NCBI GenBank assembly: GCA_903959905.1
Contig: CAJBYO010000090.1
Location: 151,600-215,599, forward strand
Origin: an uncultured Bacteroidales bacterium
GTDB taxonomy: Bacteria > Bacteroidota > Bacteroidia > Bacteroidales > FEN-979
Length of the DNA stretch: 64,000 nucleotides
Direction of reading: 5' to 3'
Both the position numbers and the translations under genes were made by a program. Position 1 is the first letter of the stretch. Every line of letters starts with the position of its first letter. The notes beneath the pieces are model-generated. The model ran no database searches. It was not told where the DNA came from and was given only the letters and a program-made list of their open reading frames with translations. Shown one piece after another: positions 25,133 through 34,300 of the stretch.

Positions 25133-25726
25133 ATGGAACATCGCGACGACATTGGTGCAAAATTAGGCATGTGGGTATTCATCTTCACGGAAATACTCCT
25201 GTTTGGCGGATTATTCCTGGTATATGCAATCATGCGAAACAACTATTCCAAGGAATTCCATGAGGCGGCACACCACCTGAATGCCTTTATCGGAACGATC
25301 AACACGGTCGTGCTGCTGTTAAGCAGTGCCACAGTGGCCATGTCGATCACTGCCGTGCAGAAAGGGAACAACAAACTCGCTGTGATCCTGTTATTCGCCA
25401 CGCTTGTTTGTGCCGCAGTCTTTATGGTCAATAAATATTTTGAATGGGGACATAAGATCCATATCGGCCTTTATCCCGGTTCCGACCTCATGATGACGCT
25501 CAGTCATGGCCAGGTGATGTTTTTCAGCCTGTATTACTTTATGACAGGATTGCATATGTTCCACCTCGTTGTTGGCGGTATCATCCTCACCATCGTGATG
25601 ATCAAAGTTAACAGCGGGGCCATCAATACAGGCAAATATGTTCTGCTTGAAAATGGCGGACTCTACTGGCATCTTGTGGACTTGATCTGGATATTTTTGT
25701 TTCCGTTGTTGTACCTGATAACTTAA
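25133..25726 (+). CDS. ctaE: Haem-copper oxidase subunit III
   Basis: The 197-residue, five-helix membrane protein matches the short subunit III of caa3 and quinol oxidases: 'KLGMWVFIFTEILLFGGLFLVY' at the N-terminus, 'VLLLSSATVAMSITAVQKG', 'SLYYFMTGLHMFHLVVGGI' with the conserved His/Met, and the C-terminal 'NGGLYWHLVDLIWIFLFPLLYL'. Subunit III stabilises the proton-pumping core. It is separated from subunits I and IV by tandem-repeat gaps of about 90-100 bases; its TAA stop overlaps the first unit of the following array. Confidence 0.93.
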   Translation: MEHRDDIGAKLGMWVFIFTEILLFGGLFLVYAIMRNNYSKEFHEAAHHLNAFIGTINTVVLLLSSATVAMSITAVQKGNNKLAVILLFATLVCAAVFMVNKYFEWGHKIHIGLYPGSDLMMTLSHGQVMFFSLYYFMTGLHMFHLVVGGIILTIVMIKVNSGAINTGKYVLLENGGLYWHLVDLIWIFLFPLLYLIT

Positions 25727-25825
25727 AGTAGCGAAGGAGTGAATTGGCAAATTAGCGAAATCTGAATCGCCAATCGTAAATCCAAAATTCAATCGTAAAC
25801 CGTAAATCGTCAAATCGTAAATATT
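25725..25825 (+). repeat. Octamers (RAAKTAGC-like) then heptamers (AATCGTA-like)
   Basis: AAAGTAGC, GAAGGAGT, GAATTGGC, AAATTAGC at 25725-25756 share the unit family of the previous gap, and the first overlaps the subunit III stop (TAA, 25724-25726). Heptamers containing ATCGTAA follow up to 25825, six bases before the next ATG. Confidence 0.75.
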
Positions 25826-25830
25826 ATACC

Positions 25831-26115
25831 ATGCATAACGACGCTGTTCATATCACCCCCTATCGTACCCATCTCTGGGTGCTGGTTACGTTGCTTGCAC
25901 TGACTTTTGTCACCATTACTGTAACATGGATTGATCTGTCGGCACTGACGGTGCTCATCGCCATGGTCATTGCTTCAGTCAAGGGTTACATCGTGTTAAC
26001 CTATTTTATGCACCTGAAATATGAATCGTCCCTCTTCCGGGTGTTTGTTTTCATGGTGCTGGCAATTTATGTGCTGGTGATCTTGTTTACGTTTTCGGAT
26101 TATTTGTTTCGGTGA
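25831..26115 (+). CDS. Cytochrome oxidase subunit IV family protein
   Basis: The 94-residue protein has three hydrophobic helices ('LWVLVTLLALTFVTITVTWI', 'LTVLIAMVIASVKGYIVL', 'VFVFMVLAIYVLVILFTF') and the family motif 'SVKGYIVLTYFMHLKYE'. It matches the CyoD/CtaF-like fourth subunit of bacterial haem-copper oxidases, which assists assembly. Position between subunits III and II supports this. Its TGA stop is in the first unit of the next array. Confidence 0.88.
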   Translation: MHNDAVHITPYRTHLWVLVTLLALTFVTITVTWIDLSALTVLIAMVIASVKGYIVLTYFMHLKYESSLFRVFVFMVLAIYVLVILFTFSDYLFR

Positions 26116-26183
26116 GCAGGTGAGCGGGTGAGCGGGTGAGCGGGCGGACAAGTGGACAAGCGGACGGGCGGACAAGCGGACGA
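26112..26183 (+). repeat. Two adjoining octamer arrays: GTGAGCGG x4 then GYGGACRR x5
   Basis: GTGAGCAG and three GTGAGCGG units (26112-26143) contain the subunit IV stop TGA (26113-26115). They run into GCGGACAA, GTGGACAA, GCGGACGG, GCGGACAA, GCGGACGA (26144-26183), the same family as 14536-14567. Heptamers with ATCGTAA follow at about 26200-26238. Confidence 0.88.
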
Positions 26184-26243
26184 AAAATGTGAATGCAACG
26201 GGTAAATCGTAAATCGTAATTCTTATAATCGTAAATTGATAAT

Positions 26244-27149
26244 ATGGGTGCTTCAAATTTTACTGAAGGTGTTGATCTGGCCTTTAAGGTCATTTTCGGG
26301 ATAAGTTTGTTTTTCCTGGTGGGAATTACAACGGTGATGCTCTATTTTGTTGTCCGTTACAACCGGAAAAGACATCCTCATGCCGTACAGATCAAGGATA
26401 ACAACGTCCTTGAAATCACATGGATCACCATCCCGCTGATCCTGGTGCTGCTCATGTTTTATTATGGCTATGTGGCTTTCAGCCCCCAGCGGATTGTTCC
26501 CAACGGTGCCATTCCCATCACGGTTATCGGTAAAATGTGGACATGGACCTTTGAATATGAAGGCGGCAAACAATCGCCGATTCTTGTGGTACCCCTCAAT
26601 AAGGCTGTCAAACTCAACCTCCATTCCGACGATGTCATCCACAGCCTTTATATTCCTGCGTTCCGGATCAAAGAAGATGTTGTTCCGGGAAAGAACAACT
26701 ACATGTGGTTCATTGCACAACAGCCCGGTGAATATGATATATTATGTACGGTTTACTGCGGATTAAGACATTCCTACATGGAAACCAAAACCAGGGTGGT
26801 ATCGGAGGCTGAATATGCAGCCTGGCTGAAAGCACTGCCCGAGAAATCAAATGAACCCGAAGGGCTGGTGATCCTGAAAAAAAACGCCTGCACAGGCTGT
26901 CACTCCATCGACGGAACAAAAATTGTAAGCAATTCTTTCAAGGGACTTTATGGCAAGAGTAAAAAAGTCATGACCAACGGGTCAGAGCGTACGGTTACAG
27001 TGGATGATGAGTATATTAAAACATCCATCTTTGATCCTGATAAAGATGTGGTTTCGGGTTACCAGAAAGGGATCATGAAACCCTATAAAGGTATCGTCAC
27101 AGATGATGAGGTGGTGAAGATCATTGATTACCTGAAGAGTATTAAATAG
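26244..27149 (+). CDS. ctaC: Cytochrome oxidase subunit II with fused cytochrome c (caa3 type)
   Basis: The 301-residue protein has two membrane helices (about 14-37 and 57-76), a cupredoxin domain and a C-terminal cytochrome c. CuA ligands are His133 ('DDVIHSLYIPAF'), Cys168, Cys172, His176 and Met179 in 'CTVYCGLRHSYM'. The residue two after Cys168 is Val where Glu is usual; that position binds by its backbone, so function need not be lost. 'KMWTWTFEY' is the aromatic electron-entry patch. The haem site CTGCH is at 216-220 in 'KKNACTGCHSIDG'. No obvious lipobox is present. Electrons would enter from the separate cytochrome c of this cluster through the fused haem to CuA. Confidence 0.94.
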   Translation: MGASNFTEGVDLAFKVIFGISLFFLVGITTVMLYFVVRYNRKRHPHAVQIKDNNVLEITWITIPLILVLLMFYYGYVAFSPQRIVPNGAIPITVIGKMWTWTFEYEGGKQSPILVVPLNKAVKLNLHSDDVIHSLYIPAFRIKEDVVPGKNNYMWFIAQQPGEYDILCTVYCGLRHSYMETKTRVVSEAEYAAWLKALPEKSNEPEGLVILKKNACTGCHSIDGTKIVSNSFKGLYGKSKKVMTNGSERTVTVDDEYIKTSIFDPDKDVVSGYQKGIMKPYKGIVTDDEVVKIIDYLKSIK

Positions 27150-27187
27150 CAACCGCTGTATTCAACTGGCGGATAATTCAACGAAGT

Positions 27188-28054
27188 TTGCATACATCCA
27201 TTTTCCGGGTCATCCTTGTTCTGACAAGATTTCCTGTTTCATTTGCGGTGACTTTAACAGCCCTCACCGCGATGGTGCTGGCACCGGCCACGCTTACCCT
27301 CTCCTCTTTGATCCCGATTGCCGGGATCTTTTTACTGGCTTCCGGAGCCTCCGCTTTTAACCAGTACCAGGAGTGGCCTTATGATGAACGGATGGAACGC
27401 ACCCGCAGGCGGCCGATTCCGTCGCGCCGTATCAGCACAGCAGAGGCATTGCGTTTTTCCATGATGTTCATTATCGGGGGGATGCTCATCCTGTTATACT
27501 TCGCTCCGCCTGTTTGTTTTATTCTCGGATTCGTCAACCTGATCTGGTATAACGGGATTTACACCTGGCTGAAACGGAAAACAGCTTTTGCCGTTGTTCC
27601 CGGTGCCCTGACAGGTGCCATCCCGATTTTCATGGGATGGACCGCTGGCGGTGGCTCCCTGCTTGCCCCCGAAGCCGTTTTCCTGGCCTTTTTCCTGTTC
27701 CTGTGGCAGATGCCTCACTTCTGGCTGCTGACGCTGAAATACGGGCAGGAATATAAAAACGCAGGGTTCCCTGTTCTTACAGATCTTTTCAGCGAATTCC
27801 AGATCAGGACCATCGTGATGGGGTGGATGACGGCCTCTTCGGGTGCATCCGTCATGCTGGTCTATTTTAAAATTCTCCATCATCCGGTACTCGGTTATTC
27901 GATCGTTGTGCTGAACATTGCCTTCCTCCTGCTCCTGGCGTATGGGTTGTTCATGACCAAAAACCTGCGCTACCGGTTGATTTTCATGGCTGCGAACCTA
28001 TTCATGCTGTTCGTCATGCTGTCGCTGATTGCCGACCGGTTTTTAACGGTATAA
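27188..28054 (+). CDS. ctaB: Protohaem IX farnesyltransferase (haem O synthase)
   Basis: The 288-residue UbiA-family membrane enzyme attaches a farnesyl group to haem b to form haem O. The polyprenyl diphosphate site is 'NQYQEWPYDERMERTRRRP' (Glu in place of the first Asp in the usual N-D-D spacing), and the second acidic loop lies near 'YKNAGFPVLTD'. 'LASGASAFNQYQE', 'WYNGIYTWLKRKTAFAVVPG' and 'FLWQMPHFWLL' are typical of this subfamily. The best start is TTG at 27188, since no ATG precedes the first helix at a suitable distance. Haem A synthase is not encoded in the window, so whether the oxidase carries haem A or O cannot be told. Confidence 0.9.
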   Translation: MHTSIFRVILVLTRFPVSFAVTLTALTAMVLAPATLTLSSLIPIAGIFLLASGASAFNQYQEWPYDERMERTRRRPIPSRRISTAEALRFSMMFIIGGMLILLYFAPPVCFILGFVNLIWYNGIYTWLKRKTAFAVVPGALTGAIPIFMGWTAGGGSLLAPEAVFLAFFLFLWQMPHFWLLTLKYGQEYKNAGFPVLTDLFSEFQIRTIVMGWMTASSGASVMLVYFKILHHPVLGYSIVVLNIAFLLLLAYGLFMTKNLRYRLIFMAANLFMLFVMLSLIADRFLTV

Positions 28055-28060
28055 TTTTGT

Positions 28061-28090
28061 TGCAGGTCCATGCCATGGCATGGACCTACA
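28061..28090. repeat. Palindromic element 1 (24-bp perfect core)
   Basis: 28064-28087 is a perfect 24-base palindrome centred on CCATGG with arms AGGTCCATGCCA and TGGCATGGACCT; flanking TG/CA pairs extend it to 30 bases with one mismatch. It follows the ctaB stop by nine bases. Confidence 0.9.
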
Positions 28091-28109
28091 GGCCTTCCGG
28101 GGTAACCGA

Positions 28110-28142
28110 AGACCTTCCAGGTTTTAAAAACCTGGAAGGTCT
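28110..28142. repeat. Palindromic element 2 (16-bp arms, one-base centre)
   Basis: Arms 28110-28125 (AGACCTTCCAGGTTTT) and 28127-28142 are perfect reverse complements around one A. The element lies 20 bases after element 1 and may form a strong hairpin on either strand. The rest of the gap up to 28260 shows nothing else recognisable. Confidence 0.92.
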
Positions 28143-28277
28143 GGCCTGCTACCACAATTTAAAGCCTGTCCGCTCATCCGGAAGCGTATTCCATATCAAA
28201 TCCCAACAACCGTTTCCACATCAGGGGTTCCTTTATTGATCAAAATTCCTCCGAATCTATTTATTTATTTTATTTTA

Positions 28278-28309
28278 TTTGTATTTAGATTTAATCTAAA
28301 CTAATTTTG
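28278..28309 (+). promoter_or_regulatory. Bacteroidota promoter (TTTG-N20-TAATTTTG) with palindrome in the spacer
   Basis: TTTG at 28278-28281 and TAATTTTG at 28302-28309 are separated by 20 bases, matching the phylum's -33/-7 consensus. The spacer contains TTTAGAT-TTA-ATCTAAA (28284-28300), a 7-bp-arm palindrome that could be an operator. Leader to the ATG at 28395 is about 80 bases. Confidence 0.65.
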
Positions 28310-28394
28310 CAGGCTGTATTTCGTTCCCCATCAATCCAAATGCACGCTAACTAAACTTAATAATAAAAACTACTTTGAATCAAATACGAAAACA

Positions 28395-31300
28395 ATGAAA
28401 AAGAATCTTTACCTGTCGTTCGGCATCATACTAATGACTTTACTTACTGTTTCAACGGCATTTGCAGTTACAAAAACTACTTCACAATCAGGAAACTGGA
28501 GTTCAACCACCACCTGGGGTGGGAACCCCGCTCCTGTTGCGGGTGATGATGTGATCATCAACGGAGGCTTCACCGTAACCGTTGACATACCGAATGCAGC
28601 ATGTCTGACCCTGCAACTCGGCGGCTCCGTTCTTGGTACCGGAACCGGAACATTGACCTTTACCTCCGGATCGGTTCTGACGGTTTCGGGCATCGTGAAC
28701 ATGGGCCCTGTCAACAACAACGGAACAGCCGGAAGCCTCGTCATGACAAGCGGCGGAACACTTCAATGTGACGGAATCACCCTGGGCCGTTTAGGCAACT
28801 GGAACGCCGGAACGGGAACAATTGAGTTTACAGCAACCAATTCCATACCCAACAACACAAACGTCAATTTCAACAACCTCACCATGAGCGGAGGAACAAC
28901 AAGCTTCCCCCGTAACATCACAGCCACCGGTAATGTGGTTATCAACACCGGCGCAACCCTGGATGGCGGCACAAACATTTTAACGGTTCTGGGCAATTGG
29001 GTGAACAACGGAACATTCACAGGCAATGCCGGGACTGTCACATTTGCAAAAAACGGCAACCAGACCATCAGCGGAACAGGTGTGAACAACTTCAACCTCA
29101 TGCGGGCAGATTTGGGAACAAGCATCAGCAACACCCTTGAAGTAGTGTCCTCTCATTTCAACGCACCGGATGCATTCCTCACCCTTATCAACGGAACCTT
29201 CAAGATGTCTGGTACATTTACCTTTGCAAATACATTCATAGTCGGCCCACTTTACAATATTGATCCAACCGCAGGTTTCTGGGTCAACAACCCGAATGTT
29301 ACCGTAACCGCTCAGGCCGGTGGATCGGTTTCTGTAAGAGGCTTACTGCGCCTGTCGGCCGGAACATATAATATCGGCGACAGTCCCGACAATTCCCTCA
29401 ACTATGTTACCGGTTCAACAATTATAATTGAAGGCGGCACCCTGAACATAGCAGGCCGGCTCACGCGCAACAACGCGACTCAAACTATAGTCTACACGCA
29501 ATCAGGAGGAATAGTCACCGTTGTGACACAAGGCTCAACAGATGTTACTTTAGCCGGATTTGATCTCGGAGCAGTTGGTTCCACTTTTACCATGTCGGGT
29601 GGCACGATCGTGATCAGAAATGCCACCAGTGCTCCTGCCGACTTTCTGAATGCATCATCTGTGGCGAACGTTACCGGAGGCACACTCCAGGTTGGGGATG
29701 CCAGCAGCTCAAATGCACAAATTATCAGGATCCAGAGCCCACGATCCATTGCTAACCTGGTTATCTCCAATGCCACTTCGCAGGCGGTTAAACCGACTGC
29801 GCAGCTTGTTACATCCGGATTAAACATCCCTGGCAGTGTTACCATCCAATCCGGAACCTCTTTCAATGCGAATGGCCTCAACCTCTCACTCGGAGGAGAC
29901 TGGACAAACAACGGAACGTTTTCATCCGGAGGCGGTAACACAACGACTTTCAATGGGTCCGGATTGCAAACTATATCAAACCCCTCCGGCGAAACATTTA
30001 ACAACCTCATCATCAACAAACCGGGAAGTATCTTATCCCTTGGCAATGCCCTCACTGTTTCAAACAGCTTTAATATTATCCAGGGAACGATTGCCATTGG
30101 CGGCAACACGCTGACCCTGAACGGGTCGGTAGCCGGTGCAGGAAATTTCACTAGTACATCTGCAGGAACCGTTGCATATAACCAGGGCAGCGCGGGGCAA
30201 AATGTCCTTCCCGGGAACTATGGCAACCTTGTTTTCAGCAATTTCAATAAAACACTCGCATCGTCGGGGACCACAGGCGTTTCCGCACTGTTCACACCCG
30301 GCTCGGCAGGCGGACATACTGTAACAGGCAGTACCGTTGATTTCAACGGGGGGGCACAGCAGGTGCCTTCATTCACCTACAACAACCTCACTTTATCAGG
30401 AAGCGGAACAAAAACAGGTTCCGGAACAATCACGGTGAATGGCTCCATGACCAACAACCCCGGAATCAGCTTCACCGGAACCACCCTGCTGAACCTGAAC
30501 GGGCCAACCCATGCCAATAACGGGATCCTGAATGCAGCAACATTATCAGCCGGTGCAGGTGCCATCCTGACAAACAGCGGGACGGTCACAACAACAACAG
30601 CACTTGCCGGAGCCGGAACCCTGACCCAGGGCCCGTCAGGGATATTGAACATCGCGGGTTCTACAGGCATTGCAGCACTTGACGCTGCTGCTGCTGGAAA
30701 CACAGTCAACTACACCGGTGCGTCACAAACCCTCGTACCTGCCACCTATCACCATCTATCACTTTCAGGATCCGGCATACCGGTACTGACGGGTGTAAAT
30801 ACCATTAATGGCAACCTGACACTCTCTGGCACCGTGAGCATTACAGCAGATGGCGGCATGACAGTTGGTGGCAACTTAACAATTGGCTCAGGCACATCGT
30901 TTGATGCAGCAACTTTTTCACACAGTGCAAAAGGCAACTGGAGCAATGCAGGAACATTCAACGCAGGAAGCAGCACAATTACCCTGGATGGAACTGTACC
31001 CCAGACAATAAGCGGCTCTGTATTCAACAACCTGACTGTATCAAATACTGCAGGAGTTTCGATGCTTACGGATGCGGTAGTGAACGGTACACTATCGCTC
31101 ACATCCGGGGCCTTCTTCATCGGGCCCTATTCGCTCAACCTGAATGACGGCATTTCAGTTGTTGCCGGAACACTTATAGGTGGAACAACATCAAATATGT
31201 TAATTGCAGGATCAGGTGCAGCAACGAGTCTTCCGGCTGTCGCCCTGAATAATCTGACCCTCAACCGCGCCAGCGGACTTACCCTGTCGGGCGCAGTTTC

Positions 31301-34300
31301 AGTAAACGGGAACCTGACAATTTTAAACGGTCAGCTTGCTACAGGGGTAAATGCAATCACCCTGGGTCCTTTGGGAACGATCACAGAAATCCCGGGTCAG
31401 CCTGTCATCGGAAATATCTCTACAACCAGGAATATTTCAGCCACAGGCGGCACGGAAACGTTCGGAAATATTGGCGCTGACGTGACACTGAACGGGGTTG
31501 CTTTGGGCAGCACCACTGTATCGCGTAAAACAGGCACCGCTTCTGCCGGCAACGGGTACAGCTCCATCCTCAGGTATTTCGACATTGTACCGGCAACAAA
31601 TGCATCCCTGAATGCAACCCTGGTGTTTCATTACGATGCCAGCGAAGTCAATGGTCAGAATCCCGATGCCTTTGAATTATACAGATCGCAGGATAACGGG
31701 GTAACCTGGAGTGACCTTGGCGGCACCGTAAATTCGGCAATAAAGACGGTAAGTCTCTCAGGAATTGGCAGTTTTTCCAGGTGGACGGTTTCGGATACAT
31801 CAAACCGTATCGGCAACTACCCGGTACCGGTGATTGCGAACATCTCCCCTGCTTCAAAAAATGCTGGTGATCCGGGTTTTACACTCACCGTGAACGGATC
31901 AGAATTTTATAACGGTAAATCTGTTGTCCGCTTCAACGGATCAGCGAGGGCGACAACCTTCATCAGTCCTACCCAAATAACCGCTGCAATCCCTGCAGGC
32001 GACTTGCTGGTTGCAGGTGCATTCCCGGTTACTGTTTTCAACGGCGGAGGCGGGGGCGCTTCCAATGCTCAAAATTTCACTGTAATACCTGTGATTCCTG
32101 TAAAAGTCAGGGTTGAAACAGCTGCCAACGGTTCCGGAACGGTCGTCCCGGCACAATTATTGGCTTCGGGCACTTCCATCACAGTTTACGCAATTGCCCG
32201 GGATGCCCTCGACAACTTTGTTTCAAACGTCGCCTCATCCTGGACCCTTGAGAACTTAACAGGCGGTGTGGCAGCCGGCGACCTTGTACCATCCGTTGAC
32301 AGTAAAAGTGCAGTTTTTTCAGGCCATGTTGCAGGAACCGCTGATATCAGGGCTGCCTCAGGCGGGCTGACAGAGTTCCCATCAGGTACGGTCACCGTAA
32401 TGCCCGGAACTGCAGCCGGTATCCGGGTTGAAACTGCAGCAAACGGTTCGGGTATCGTTGTTCCGGCACAATCCCTTGCTTCGGGGGCATCCATATCCCT
32501 GTTTGCAGTAACACGTGATGCATCAAACAACTTTATCGCCAACGTATCTGCCTCCGGCTGGGCAATTGAAAACACAACCGGTGGCATTGTTTCAGGTGAC
32601 CTTGTGCCTTCTGTTGACAATAAAAGTGCAGTGTTCACAGGCCATGTGACAGGTACAGCAAATATCACGGCCAATTCGGGAGTACTTACCTCCACCCCGT
32701 CAGGTCTCATCACAGTCATCCCTGGCCCGGCAACGTCAATCCTCGTTGAAACTGCTGCAAACGGATCAGGCGTTGTGGTGCCATCGCAATCGCTGGCCTC
32801 CGGAACATCCCTCACCGTATTTGCCATCACCCGGGATGCTTCCGGCAACTTTATTGCCAATGCAGTTCCCGCTTCATGGGTTCTTGAAAACATCACCGGC
32901 GGTGTCCTTGCAGGCGACCTCGTACCTGCAGTCGACGCGAAAAGTGCAATCTTTACAGCACACGGTGCCGGCACATCTGATATCAAGGCGACGTTGGGAA
33001 CCCTCACCTCCACCCCCTCCGGAACAATTACCATCACCACCGGCGCCGCTGCAAAAGTAGGTGTCGAGACTGCTGCAAACGGATCAGGAACGATCGTTCC
33101 TGCACAATCGCTCCCATCCGGATCATCACTTACAGTTTATGCCATCGCCAGGGACGCCTCCAACAACTTCGTTGCCAACGTTGCCGCAACAGCATGGACA
33201 CTCCAGAACATTTCAGGCGGAGTCATCGCCGGTGACCTGGCACCTGCCGTTGACGGCAAAAGTGCGGTTCTTACCGGTCACGTGACTGGCAACGCCGCCA
33301 TCCGGGCTACTTCCGGCATTCTTACTGCAACCCAGTCGGGGCTGATCTCGGTAATCGCCGGACCTGCAGCGAAAATCAGGGTTGAAACCAATGCAGCCGG
33401 GACAGGCGTTGTCGTACCCGCACAATCTCTGGTTCCCGGTGCCTCTATCACTGTATTTGCGATCGCCAGGGATGCTTCCAACAATTTCGTGGCAAATGTA
33501 GTCGGATCTCCATGGACCCTTGAAAACATCACCGGCGGTGTTGTCCAGGGCAACCTGGTACCCGGGGTTACAGGAAAGAGCGCCACATTTACCGGCAATA
33601 TTATCGGCAGCGCCAACATCAAGGCTATATCAGGTGCATTGGTAACCACCTCATCAGGGTTAATAACCGTTATTACCGGTGCCCCGGTCACAGTCAGGGT
33701 TGAAACAGCCCCCAATGCTTCAGGAGTTGTTGTTCCCGCGCAGCTGGTGGCATCCGGTGCATCCGTTACGGTGTATGCCAATACCCGCGACGCGGCAAAC
33801 AATTTCGTTACAAACGTTGCCTCAGCATGGGTGATGGAAAACCTCACAAGCGGTGTAGCCGCCGGTGACCTGGTGCCATCAGTGGACGGCAAGAGTGCTG
33901 TATTCACTGGTCACGTTGTCGGAACCGGGAACATCAGGGCTACCTCAGGAACGTTGGTCAGTACACCGTCAGGAGCACTGGCCGTTATACCTGGCCCGGC
34001 AGCAAAAGTACGGGTTGAATCGGCAGCAAACGGATCAGGAGTTGTTATCCCGGCACTGAGCCTTTCATCCGGTTCGTCAATCACTGTGTTCTCCATTTCA
34101 AGGGATGCATCAAACAATTTCATCTCCAACGTCGCTGTAAGCGCCTGGACAACTGAAAATGTAACCGGCGGTGTTGTGGCTGGCGACCTTGTGCCCTCAG
34201 TTGACACAAAGAGTGCGACTTTTACCGCCCATGTAACCGGCTCAGCCAGCATCAAGGCAACATCCGGTGTGTTAACCCCAACCACCTCAGGTATCATCAC

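Noticed and set aside
10470..26183. CRISPR arrays
   Set aside because: The tandem units are 7, 8 or 15 bases long with no spacers, and there are no cas genes.
28057..28239. 60-codon plus-strand frame across the two palindromes after ctaB
   Set aside because: Most of it consists of palindromic sequence; no ribosome site and no protein-like pattern.
32186..33040. Long minus-strand open frame of 284 codons within the Ig-like repeats
   Set aside because: It repeats with the same period as the coding strand and is a by-product of the repeated codon pattern.
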